Source: Akkermansiaceae bacterium
GTDB lineage: Bacteria; Verrucomicrobiota; Verrucomicrobiia; Verrucomicrobiales; Akkermansiaceae
NCBI GenBank assembly: GCA_024233135.1
Contig: JACKPZ010000020.1
Coordinates: forward strand, 12,973 to 76,972
Length of the DNA: 64,000 nucleotides
Direction of reading: 5' to 3'
How positions within the stretch are numbered: the first letter of the stretch is position 1; every line of letters starts with the position of its first letter. A program made the position numbers and the translations under genes. Below the pieces are notes generated by a model. It was not told the DNA's origin. It searched no databases and saw only the letters and a program-made list of their open reading frames with translations. Positions 1 through 10,300 of this stretch are shown here, in pieces.

Positions 1-830
1 GAAGCCATCCTCCGACAGACTCTTGGTGTAGCCCGGCGTGATGATGAAACGACCATCGCGGTTCTTGTAGACAGAGCGGAAGCCTAGTTTGAAAGCCGGG
101 CCGGCGGTGTCGGCCAGCATGTCGGTGGTGGAACGCACCGATGCCTCCGCATAGCAGTCTTCCAAACGGCTCCCCTCCCCGCCCTGGATGTAGAAGCAGT
201 GCCCGAAGGCCCGGCTGAACACCCGGCAATGCCGGAGCAGCGAGCGGCTGCCGATCACCTGGACACCGCTCTGCTTTTCCAGCGCGACGAGGTTCGGGCC
301 GCCCTTGCCAAGCAGGTCGCCGTAACCCCACGGCTGGGAGCCGAAAACGTGCAGGGTGACGTTTTCCAGGGTGTTGTCGTCGCCCTGGACGGAAAGGATG
401 TTGCCGCCGCTGCCGCGGTTCGGTCCGGTGTTGCGGATCGTGAGACCGTCGATCGTGTTGCCGGCGCCCGCCACAATCAGGCAGCGGGTGTAGCCGCCCT
501 GCGGCAGCTTCGTATAGAGCGTGGTGTCGATTTCGATGGTGACTCCGCGCAGGTCGATGCGGTTCTTGTCGCCCCGGAACACGAACATCGGCACCGGCGG
601 GCGGCCCTTGATCGGACCCACCTCGTCGCGGACGCCCTTCAGCACCTCGTCGGTGAGGTAGTCCGCCATCCGATAAACGCCCGGCACCATCTCGATCTGG
701 CGCTCATTTCTTGCCGCGGCCTCGGCCAAAGCGGCCAGGCTGTCCACCTTGACCGCCTTCGCCGCGGATGACGCCACGAGGGCGATCCAAAGGCACCCGG
801 TGCCGAACCATTTTCCTGCCAATCCTTTCA
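1..830 (-). CDS. Secreted right-handed beta-helix protein (3' part outside window)
   Basis: The reading frame is open from an ATG at 830 to the window edge, about 276 codons, so the C-terminus is missing. Residues 1-26 look like a signal peptide ending in SSAAKA. The rest carries repeated short turns such as NTIDGLTIRN and NTLENVTLHVFG, typical of pectate-lyase-like beta-helices, followed by GHCFYIQGGEGSRLEDCYAE. It is a close paralogue of the IS-interrupted gene at 31564-34437, sharing GYGDLLGKG, RAFGHCFYIQ and LGFRSVY. It lies 24 bases downstream of the symporter on the same strand and so probably ends the operon that begins near 3013. A role in binding or cleaving a polysaccharide is inferred from fold and context. 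No catalytic residues can be assigned. Confidence 0.8.
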
Positions 831-854
831 TGAATCTATCTTGGGTTTCGCGCT

Positions 855-2660
855 TCACTTCGATTCCTCGCCTCCGGAAAGCAGCGGTGGCCGGTGCGTC
901 CGGTGGGTCCGCCACAGCAGCATGCCGGTGACCGCCATCACCCCGCCGATGCCAAGGAAACACAGCCGCGCCCCGATGGTGTCCTGGGGAATCCACACCA
1001 GCGAGCCGACAAAGGCCCCGTAGATCAGCAGCAGCTTGCCGATCGATCCCGCGACCGCCTGGTCCTCGCGCTCTTCCTCGCCGGTCCTCGACTCGACCGG
1101 CGTTTTCAGCCGGTTGAAGAACTCCTCCACATTGGCCTTGTACGCCTCCGGGCTGCTCTTGTAGAAGATCGAGGTCAGGAAGAACCACGCGATGCAGGCC
1201 CCGCTGACGATGAACACCGTGGCGAAGAGCGCGAACTGGGTCGCCTCCTCCTTGGCGACCGGGCCTTCCAGGCCGCGGATCCACGCGAAGCGAGCCAGGC
1301 TCTTGTTGCCCGCCGCGTCCTGTATCAGCGTGTTGAGCGAAAGCGAGACCGTCAGGCCGACCAGCACCGTCGTCCACGCCGACCACGGCGGGGTCTTCCT
1401 CCAGAACAAGCCGAGGAACAGCGGGATCGAAATCGGGATCCCGAGGCTGATCGCCACCTGGTTGACCAGGTCGAAAAGGTTCGACTCCCGCATGTTCTCC
1501 CACATCAGGCCGAAGCCGAGCATCGCCACCCCGCAGATGCCGGTGGCGAGCTTGCTGATCCACAGCAGCTTTTTCTCGGGGCAGTCCGGATTGATCACTG
1601 GCAGATAGAAATTTCGAACAAAGATCCCCGCGCCCTGGTTCAGGCCGGCATCCATCGAGGTCAGCGTGGCGGCGAAAATCCCGCACACCAGCAGCCCCAG
1701 CATCCCGGTCGGCAGCACGTCCGCGGCGGTCTGCAGGAAGGCCGCCTCCTGGGGCACCTTCAGGTTCGGGAACAGCGCCGCCATGTCCGGATGCCGGATC
1801 GCCGCCACGGTCGGCGGGATCAGCCACAGCGCCGGCCCGAGGATGGCGCCGAGCACCGGGATGATCAGCGTCATCCGCGCGTTGCGGTCGTCGCGCGCCA
1901 TCAGGAACTTGGCGGACTTGTCGATCGCATTCTCCTCGAAAAGCTTGGTCACGATCAGCGCCACGAAGAACAGCAGGATGAACTCCGGCCGGGCGATCTT
2001 GCCCCAGTGGTAGTGCGCTTCCGGCGCCTTCTCGATCATCCCCGAGATCCCGCCCACATCCGGCAGCCGCAGCGCCAGCATGCTCACCGTGACGGTCACC
2101 AGCACGATCAGGAACATCTGCACGAAGTCGCTCGCGGCCACGCCGAACGAGCCGCCCAGCAGCGCCAGCATCGTCACCATGATCCCCATGCCGACCATCA
2201 CAACCATGACGTTCATGTCGAACACCGCCGCCATGAACACCGCGATCGCATTCAAGGAAAGCCCGCCGAAAATCAGCATGAAGGGCAGCCGCGACCATGA
2301 GAAGAACACCTGCGACGTTTTTCCGAATCGCAGCCGCACCGCCTCCAGCGGCGTGACCACCTGCATCCGGCGGAAACGGTAACAGGTGAAAAGCAGCAGC
2401 ACCGCCCACGGGATCAGCACCGAGTAGTAGAGCGTGAACGCGTAGGGACCGGTCTCGTACATCTTCGCAGCAGAGCCGACGAAGGTCCACGCGCTGAACG
2501 ACGCCATCCACGTCGACGCCCCCGTCACCCACCATGGCAGCACCCCCCCGGCCCGGAAATAGTCCGAGGTGTTCTTGCTGCGCATCATGAAATACAGCCC
2601 CACCCCCGCGATGAAGAGGAAGTAGAAGGCGATGTTGATGTAGTCGTAACGGGTGATCAT
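855..2660 (-). CDS. Sodium:solute symporter (SSS family)
   Basis: This is an inner-membrane transporter of 601 residues. It starts MITRYDYINIAFYFLFIAG and has about 13-14 hydrophobic segments. The region around residues 35-75 (SDYFRAGG, WWVTGASTWMASFSAWTF) is the signature of the SSS family, which couples sugar or other solute uptake to sodium. A hydrophilic linker near residues 520-550 is followed by two last membrane spans. The ATG at 2660 is chosen over the longer frame (to 2966) because it starts at the family N-terminus and overlaps the stop of the upstream GH43 remnant as ATGA, which suggests translational coupling. The gene sits between a glycosidase remnant and a beta-helix protein, so it probably imports the sugar they release. 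The substrate cannot be read from sequence. Confidence 0.9.
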   Translation of the reverse strand: MITRYDYINIAFYFLFIAGVGLYFMMRSKNTSDYFRAGGVLPWWVTGASTWMASFSAWTFVGSAAKMYETGPYAFTLYYSVLIPWAVLLLFTCYRFRRMQVVTPLEAVRLRFGKTSQVFFSWSRLPFMLIFGGLSLNAIAVFMAAVFDMNVMVVMVGMGIMVTMLALLGGSFGVAASDFVQMFLIVLVTVTVSMLALRLPDVGGISGMIEKAPEAHYHWGKIARPEFILLFFVALIVTKLFEENAIDKSAKFLMARDDRNARMTLIIPVLGAILGPALWLIPPTVAAIRHPDMAALFPNLKVPQEAAFLQTAADVLPTGMLGLLVCGIFAATLTSMDAGLNQGAGIFVRNFYLPVINPDCPEKKLLWISKLATGICGVAMLGFGLMWENMRESNLFDLVNQVAISLGIPISIPLFLGLFWRKTPPWSAWTTVLVGLTVSLSLNTLIQDAAGNKSLARFAWIRGLEGPVAKEEATQFALFATVFIVSGACIAWFFLTSIFYKSSPEAYKANVEEFFNRLKTPVESRTGEEEREDQAVAGSIGKLLLIYGAFVGSLVWIPQDTIGARLCFLGIGGVMAVTGMLLWRTHRTHRPPLLSGGEESK

Positions 2661-3013
2661 CCGTGGTTTTTCAGCTCGAAATAGTCTGAGTCGGCCGCCA
2701 TTTCGCGGTCGACGAGGTCCTGTGCGGCGATCCCGACCATCGTGCCGGTAAAGCCATTCGCGTGATCGTAGGAAATCGGCGTGAAATCCAGCACCGGTCC
2801 GACTTGCCGCGATTCGATCCCGTCGGGCGATGCGGAGAATCGAAACGTATCGCGACCGATTTCCGCCATCAGATAAACCTGCGCCCATAACCCACCCGAG
2901 TCCGGCACGCCCGAAAACCACTCGAAGGTCGAATTTGCCAAATCGAAGTCCTCGACGCCCCCGCAAATCGAGGGATCAGGATGAAAGCCTAGAATTATTG
3001 GGATTTTGATCAC
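2657..3013 (-). pseudogene. Internally deleted GH43 glycosidase remnant
   Basis: A 118-codon frame starting at GTG joins two ends of a GH43 enzyme. Residues 1-35 carry the N-terminal blade motif FHPDPSICGG and STFEWFSGVP, which includes the catalytic Asp of GH43. Residues 38-118 match the C-terminal concanavalin-like domain found in GH43 beta-xylosidases (QVYLMAEI, TGTMVGIAAQDL, DYFEL). About 400 residues of the five-bladed propeller, with the other two catalytic acids, are missing, so the product cannot be an active glycosidase. The join stays in frame. The stop overlaps the symporter start (ATGA), so translation of the remnant may still feed translation of the transporter, a possible reason why the frame survives. 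The original substrate was probably a xyloside or arabinoside. Confidence 0.75.
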
Positions 3014-3070
3014 TGAGTCTTTGCTGCGGTGACGCTACGTTGGTCGCGAATAGATTCCATCGCTCACGCC

Positions 3071-3085
3071 GCTAACCCTGTTAAC
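3071..3085. promoter_or_regulatory. Weak candidate LacI-type operator
   Basis: The minus strand reads GTTAACAGGGTTAGC, about 60 bases upstream of the GH43-remnant start. It resembles the operator-like sites near 3324, 19503, 20701 and 34550 but has a different half-site spacing. It is listed because of its position in front of the symporter operon. Confidence 0.22.
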
Positions 3086-3323
3086 TGAAGCCTTCACCGA
3101 TTCCCAATGACGACTGCCGCCGCCAGCTAGACACCCGGATCCTGGCTGGGCGCCACTATCGGTGGTTGGATCGCTTTGAGGAGCCTTCCCCGCGCGCTGG
3201 CCGCCATGTAGATCATCAAGTGAAACAGGCCGTTGAATTGGGTTGCCATGCACGCAGACCACAACGCATGTCCATCACATTCTCATTGGCAAGATCGCAC
3301 CTACGAACCTCCTTTGAAGCCTC

Positions 3324-3337
3324 TTTACCACGGTAAC
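3324..3337. promoter_or_regulatory. Candidate LacI-family operator
   Basis: TTTACCACGGTAAC forms half-sites TTTAC and GTAAC around a 4-base spacer, the same layout as the sites at 19503 and 20701. It lies about 100 bases upstream of the pseudopilin-like gene at 3435 and may put that gene under the control of the LacI regulator at 19556 or a paralogue. Confidence 0.5.
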
Positions 3338-3434
3338 TACCTGAATCATAGATTTCAGAGTCGAATCAGACAGCTTGTGAGTGGCCTGCGTTCGCCGGGC
3401 CAATCGCTTTTTGATCAAAAAACTGGTTCGCACT

Positions 3435-4181
3435 ATGTCTCACAATCACCGTGTCCGCCGTCAGTTCCTTCCCGCCTTCACTCTCACCGAGATCCTAGTC
3501 GTGATCTTGATCGTAGTGACCCTTGCTGCAGTTTCGTTTCTCGTGACAAAGAAACTGAAGAGAAGCGCCAACTCAGCAAAAGCCGTCGCAAGTTTGCGTC
3601 AACTTGGATCCCTCGCACTTGGTCTCACTTCGGAACGAGGAGGGCGACTCCCGAATGAAGGGCACTATCCCGGACAAGGCCCACCGAACGCTCCCTACGA
3701 AGACGACAATTCGTGGGATGGTTCCGTTCTCAGATACTTCGGTGCTGAAGATGTGGATTTTATCTCCACCCCGCCAATTGTTCCCCTTTCTTATGAATCG
3801 ATGTTCATGCACGGAAACGACGTTCAACCGCCCCCTGTCGAGCAAGGGGGAATGCAAACGGCTCGGAGAACGTTTGTCTACAATCGCGCCCTCTCCGATG
3901 TGCCGTTATCCAACGTCGACAACATAGCGAGGACTGCCATGCTGAGCGAACTGCCGTGGCAAACAGGCGGCCGACGTCGTGTAGGATTCAAATCCACTTC
4001 GTTCATGGACATCAGCCAGATGATTCCGAACCCTGACACAGGTGAGGATCTCAATCCGGGAGGGAAGTTCAATTTCGTTTTCACTGATGGCCATGTGGAA
4101 CAATTGACACGCGAAGAATCCGCAGGAACGGGAACGATTCAAAAGCCCAAGGGGATGTGGACGATTGTTGGTGACGACTGA
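3435..4181 (+). CDS. Pseudopilin-like secreted protein (prepilin N-terminal domain)
   Basis: A 248-residue protein. After a short basic leader, residues about 12-35 form a type IV prepilin signal (FLPAFTLTEILVVILIVV) with Glu at +5 after the processed Phe, followed by the helix LKRSANSAKAVASLRQLG. A prepilin peptidase would cut before the Phe. The C-terminal half is a globular domain ending in FNFVFTDGHVEQLT, the 'DGHV' box of the pseudopilin-like families that are abundant in Verrucomicrobiota and Planctomycetota. The ATG at 3435 is preferred over 3381 because it gives a normal short leader. It stands alone, convergent with the giant repeat protein, and has a palindrome upstream. A paralogue lies at 48008. 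Such proteins may be minor pilins or part of a type II-like export system; the exact role is unknown. Confidence 0.8.
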   Translation: MSHNHRVRRQFLPAFTLTEILVVILIVVTLAAVSFLVTKKLKRSANSAKAVASLRQLGSLALGLTSERGGRLPNEGHYPGQGPPNAPYEDDNSWDGSVLRYFGAEDVDFISTPPIVPLSYESMFMHGNDVQPPPVEQGGMQTARRTFVYNRALSDVPLSNVDNIARTAMLSELPWQTGGRRRVGFKSTSFMDISQMIPNPDTGEDLNPGGKFNFVFTDGHVEQLTREESAGTGTIQKPKGMWTIVGDD

Positions 4182-4336
4182 GCCATCGAAGTCGGCGTTT
4201 TATCTCTTCCGATTGCCACCTGACGGAGGCGCCCCAAACTCAAGAGTTTTGAAGTGCTGCGTATCCCCTCTCAGCTGCCGCTTCTTTTTCTCAATGTCCG
4301 ATGAGACATGGAGAAATTCGAAGCATACTCGGAGGT

Positions 4337-7300
4337 TCAATACCGTACCGAGAGGCGTAGGAATCGGCTGCTGCGACTAGAAATCGTTACTCCATCCGTA
4401 ATCGTCACCGAGCCTTCAACATTTGAATCTCCGGCGCTGAACCAAATTGATGCCCAATCGCTGAGCGGCGATAGTCCATCCGCTTCAATGGAGTAGGTAA
4501 GCGCAGGGTCTGCAATCCGATCGAAGGTGACCGCGAGGCGGGACCCATCGGTTGATCTGCCCAGTTCGAGAACACTCCCGCCATTTGATTTCAGTGGATC
4601 CGTCCCTGTGGCATACTCCATGAGGTTTGAGCGACCGTCTCGGTCCGGATCCTCGTGATCAGCAACATCTCCCCCATTCGCCGCTGATCCGAAATGCATC
4701 TCCCGCCACGTTTCAAGGGCGGTATAGGTAATTGCGGAGATTTCCTGCGAGGGCGAACCATCTCCAGAAGCATTGCGAGCGGAGACAATATAGAAATAGA
4801 TTGCGCCTGTGTCCAGGCCAGTGTCGGAATGCTGCGCGGAGGTGAGGCTTTGCGCGATCACGCTGTAGGGTCCTCCCGAGGTCAATGAACGTCTGACGCT
4901 ATACGATGACGCACCGGCTACAGGTTGCCACGTCAGCGACACCTGATTGACGCCTCCATTGGCGTTAAGGTTTTGAGGTGCATCCGGTGGAGGGAGGTTG
5001 GCCACCACCAGGCTCAGCGTTCCAAGACTAGCACTGAAGGTGTAGGAGTATCCAGAGGGCGCGATACCAATGGAAAAGACACTCGGACTGATGCCCGTGG
5101 CGCCCGTGATCAGGTTGTAGTTGCCGGGTCCGAAGCCGGACCCGCCGTTGATGTTCACCACGACACCTCCAACTGATGGTCCAACGAATGTTCCGCCGGT
5201 GAGCGCAAGCAGATCGGATACGGCGCCAAGATCCAGTTGCATGGCGCTGCCGGCGTCGAGCGTAAGATCACCGCCCAACGACAAGGTTCCTGCGCCACTG
5301 TTTCCTGGAGACATAGCGCCACCCGCGCTCACGTTCACGGCGCCCGCGACGCTTCCACTGCCGCCAAGCGTTCCACCTTCATATACGGTCACCGCACCAG
5401 TCCCCGAAAGGGCTCCATTGATTCGAAGCAGGCCGCCGTTGATGTTCGTGGGGCCGGTGTAGGTGTTGGTGTTGCTCAACGTGAGCGTCCCGGTTCCGAC
5501 CTTAGTGAGGGCGAGGCTGCCAACGTGACTGATGTTCCCGCTGAAGGTGCTGTCGGTGTTCAACGCACCGACGCGGAGAACAGCGGTGCCGGACTGGTTG
5601 TTGCGGATTTGATTCGCGTTGCCGCTCAATTCCCCAAAATCGATCGTACCGGCACCGAAGTTCATCGACCCGCTGTCCGTGGGACCATCGAGAACCCATT
5701 TCGCAGAGGCACTTCCGGCATTGGCGCTGTCGAACTTGTGGCGGGCGGAGCTTGCCGAACTCGTCAGGGTAGCCGTGCCGGTGAAGGCGCTGTTGTCGCC
5801 GGCGAGGTGGACACCGTTGTAGTTGGTGTTGGCGGTGAGGATGAGATTTCCCGAACCGTTGAGGTTTCCATAAAGGTAGAGGATGTGGTTCGAGGATTCC
5901 TGGAAGGTGGTGGTGGTTCCTTCAACAGCGACAAGATTGTTATAGAGGGAGGTATTCGCGCCGCTGTAGACGATCCGTCCACCAGCCAGCGAGACGACGC
6001 CGGTGCCAAGCGGACCCGAGGTGGGTGCGCCGGGTGTTCCACTGCCAAGTCCGCTGATGAAGGTGTCGCCCGCTGTCGTGGTGTATCCCCCGGAGAAGGT
6101 GTTCGAAGAACCCAATGTCAGGGTGCCGGTGCCGGCCTTGGTGAGGCCGAACGATCCGCTGATCACACCGTCAAGGGTGATGTTGCCGGGATTGGTGGAG
6201 ACGGTGCTGTTGGCGGTGAGGCCAATGTCGAGATGGATGACCTGAAGGTTGCTTGAGCTGTTGGTGAGGTTGCCCCCCAACGTAATGGCGTTGCCGGAGA
6301 TGGTGAAGGCGGGAGCGCCACTGTTGAACACCATGCCGCCGATGCCGAGCCCACTGACGTTGTTGGTCAAGGCGGTGATGGCCGAACTTCCAAACACCAG
6401 AGTGTCGCCGCCCAACGGAGGCAGGCCGCCCCAGTTAGTGGCATCGTTCCAGGATCCGGAGCTGGTGCCGGTCCACGTGGTGGAACCTGGAATCCGCAGC
6501 AGGATTTCAAGCGAGTTTCCATTCGCAGCAAGCGTGCCCGCATATCCCGCGGGCAGACTGCCAAGTGAGAACGAGGAAGGCGGGATCGCGACCGAACCCA
6601 GGTTCTCGATAAGCGTGTAGGTGCCCGGACCGAAGCCGCTGGCAGCGGTGAGGTTGATGACCGCCGTTCCACCGGAGGGTGCTGTGAAGCCGCCGGTGAG
6701 ACCGAGTGTGATGCGGTCGGAGGAAGATCCGAGTTCGAAGTTCAGGTTCGAGCCGGCCTTCGGAACGAAGGTGCTGTTGAGCGTGAGAACTCCCACCGCC
6801 CCGCTACCGCCGTCTCCGGGTGAGAGATTTCCGCCACTGTTCAGGGTGACGGAGGAACCGAGCGTGCCTGTACCGGACAGCGCGGCCCCGCTTTCCACGG
6901 TGACCGCACTGGAAGTAACCGCTCCGGTGACGTTGAGCCTGCCCGCGCTCACGACGGTCGGTTGCGTGTGGTTGAAGTTGCTGCTGGAAAGCGTGAGCAT
7001 CCCGCCACCGACTTTGAGCATGCCGATATTGGATGCGGTCGTGCCGGACATCGTGGAATTCGTCCCGAGGTCGCCGATCCGCATTGTCGGAATGCCATTT
7101 CCATCGTTGCGGAAGTACCCGCTGCCGGAAAGAGCTCCGAAGGAGATGGTGCCATTGGCACCAAAGCTGAAACCGTAGGCATCGGTGGGTGTCGCGTTGA
7201 GTGTCCACGATGCAGCCGCGCTGCCGGCTTCAGGAGTGTTGAAACGCCATCGATGACTGCTTCCTCCGTTCGAGGTGAACGAGCCTGTGAATCCGCTGTT

Positions 7301-10300
7301 ATCGTTGTTCCAATAAATCGTGGGATAGGTTCCGCTGCCGGTGCTCTCGTTAATCGAACCACCTCCGATCAGTCGACCATTCAAGGAGTTGGAACCATCC
7401 GACTTGATGACACCGACTGTCGCGCCCGTCGGAACCACGATGTCGTTGGCAAGTGAGGAGCCTGAGAGGTGCAACGTGCTTCCGGATTGCAACACAACCG
7501 GGTCGCCACCACCAGTGGGACTGGAGCCGCTGAGGAGGAGGGTTCCCGCTTCCACCGAAATCCCGCCCAGGAAACTGTTCGCTCCATTGAGATTCAGCGT
7601 ACCGGATCCCTTTTTGATGAGTCCGAATGAAAGTCCCCCGTCGTCGATCGCACCGTTCAACGTCACGGCCCCGGTGTTGGTAGTAACGCTGCGATCGCCC
7701 ACGAGCGTCATCTGCAGGTTGATCGTCTGCGCGCTGGTGGAATTGTTCGTGATGTCGCCGGTGAGCAGCACCGGATTTCCAGAAATCGTAAAGGCGCTTG
7801 CCCCGCTGTTAAAGACAAGCCCGCCGAGAACGAGTCCCACGAGATCGTTGTTGAGGTTCGTGGCGCTGCTGGATCCGAACGTCAGCTGCGCATTGTCCAC
7901 TGGCGCGGCTCCTCCCCAGTTGGATGCCAGGCTCAAATCGAGCGACGTCGGCGCGGCCGACCAGGTGTTGGGATTTGGTGTCGCGGAAACGATTTCCGAA
8001 CCCTGTCCCTCGCCAAATCCGTTCGTCGCCGTGACATAGAAATAATAGGGCGTGCCGTTCGTCAGCCCCGGCACCGTGTAGCTGGTGCCAGCCAGCGTTT
8101 GGATGGCGGCGAATCCGGAGTCCGGCAATATCGACCGATACACGGTGTAACTGCTGGCACCGGACGCGGCATTCCAGGCAAGAAGGATCGAACCATTGCG
8201 GCCATTCGCCAGAATACCGGTCGGCATCGCCGGCGGACCCGTCACGTTCAGAACCAGCACATCGCTTTCGACACTCAACGCGTAGCTGTATCCCTCCGGA
8301 GGAGCGGTCGTAATGGCGAAGTCAGTAACATCGATTCCTGCAGCGCCGCCGATGAGCGGATAGGCTCCCGGTCCGAATCCGTTGTTGGGGGTCAAATGCA
8401 AGGCCACGCTGCCGGTTGCTGGCGCGGTGTAGGCCCCTCCGGTCATCACGAGCTGGTCCGAGTTTTCCGGCAGGTCGAGATCGAGCGAGAGGATGGCACC
8501 GCCGCTCAGGGAAATTCCGTTTGCCGCGAGTACGCCTTCGTTCTCACCGCCAGGGGAGACAATGCCTCCGGAGTTCACCGTGAGGGCGCCAGAAAGATCG
8601 GTATCACCGGCGAGCGTGCCTCCGTTGTTGACCACAACCGCACTGGAACCGGAAAGCGGGCTGGCAAGGAGCAACTGACCGGCGGAAACAGTGGTGACTC
8701 CGGTGTAGGTATTCGTTCCCGAGAGCGTGAGTGTGCCGGCGCCCACCTTGGTCAAGCCGCCGGTGCCGGTGAGGTCTCCCTGATAGAAGCTGTCGGCATT
8801 GTTGAATCCGACACTGAGGTTGACTGCGGAATTGGACACGGTCGGACCGGCGCCATGGAGTCCGCCCGCGGTGTTGAGCATGATGGTGCTTGCCAACGCA
8901 CCATCCAGAGCACCGAGCACCGGTGCCGTGGTGGTGAACCACACCGAATAGCGTCCTGGCACGGTGTTTCTCGCATCGATCCGGGCGTAGCGAAGCGCGG
9001 TGTCATGTCCCACGGCGACCGCCGCCATCGTGGACCAGGTATCTTCGACAGTGATGGTTCCGTTGTAGGTGTTCGCTCCGTTGGTGAAGGCCACTGCCGA
9101 GTTTTGCGAGGTGTTCCCGTTGTTGATCGAGATGCCGCCGCCACCGGATACGACCCCGCCAAAGATCAGCCACTTGCCCGCCCAGAGGGCCTGGACAAGT
9201 GACGAGCCGTTCATCGCGATGGTGTTGCCACCACCTCCCAGCGTGATCTTTCCGTCGTTGGAGGTGATCAGCGCTCCGGAGTTGATCACGAAATTCTGCC
9301 CGAATGTATTGTTCGAGTTGCTCCCCATCTGGAATCGCAAGGTGGCGACCCCGAGCGTGACCGTGCTGCCTGCGGAACCCAGGCTGGTCACCGAGCCGGT
9401 GGCGGTGCTGTTGGTGGACGTCCCGACCTGCAGCGTGCCGGATGCGATGTTGAGACCGCCATCGAAGGGGTTCGCCGCGGTCAAGGCGAGCGTTCCGGAA
9501 CCGGTTTTGGTCAACGCGAAGGAATTGGCCCCGTCGCTGATGGAGCCACCGATGGTGAGCTGGCCGGTGCGCACGTCGATCACTCGGTTGCCGGAAAGCG
9601 TGAGGCCGAGGTTGATGGTCTGCGTATTGACCGCGGAGTTGACGATGTCGCCAGAGAGCACGAGCGAGTTGCCGCCGAGGGTGAACGAGCTAACCCCGCC
9701 GCTGAAAACTAGGCCTGAAATGTCGAGCCCCGTGAGATTGTTCGTGCTGGAGGTGACGGCCGGCGCACCTGCAAAGATCAGCAGACTGCCGTTCCCGGGA
9801 ACACTGCCACCCCAGTTTCCACCGACGTTCCAGTTCGCACTGGTCCCGCTCCATGAGAACGATTGCGGGGTGATCGTGGCTTCCGTGGAGTCGGCGCTCT
9901 CCAGGCCGGCTTGGTTCGCCCGAACGACATAGTAATAGGTGACGCCGTTCGATAGGCCGCTGTCGATGAACCCGAGGTCTGAAATCCCGGTCGCGATGGT
10001 GGAGTAGGGACCGCCCGATACCGTGGCACGCTTCACCATGTAGGTCGGCACACCGGACGACGCGTCCCAAGTCAGCGTGACATTGCCGGCGTCCGGACCG
10101 TTGCTCGCCGTCAGGTTGGTCGGGACCGAAGGACTCTGGGGCGCGAAACTTGCGCTCACCGATGGGGAATTTGCCCCCTGCCCGCCTTGGTTCACGGCTG
10201 CGACCACATAGTACCAAGTGCCTGTGGAAGGAGCACTTTCATCGAGGAAATGCGGGTTTTCCGTGGTGCCGATCTCGGTGAACGGACCACCCGCAGAGCT

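Larger units (their letters stand above)
3014..3434. other. Divergent intergenic region
   Basis: About 420 bases separate the leftward GH43-remnant/symporter operon from the rightward pseudopilin-like gene. It holds one good palindrome (3324-3337) and one weaker site (3071-3085). Short frames in it (for example 3035-3262 on the minus strand) have no recognisable homology and are not called. Confidence 0.5.

Noticed and set aside
894..2300. 468-codon open frame on the plus strand
   Set aside because: Antisense to the SSS symporter; His/Arg/Gln-rich shadow composition.
3035..3262. 75-codon minus-strand frame in the divergent intergenic region
   Set aside because: No domain, and it overlaps the weak operator-like site; chance frame.
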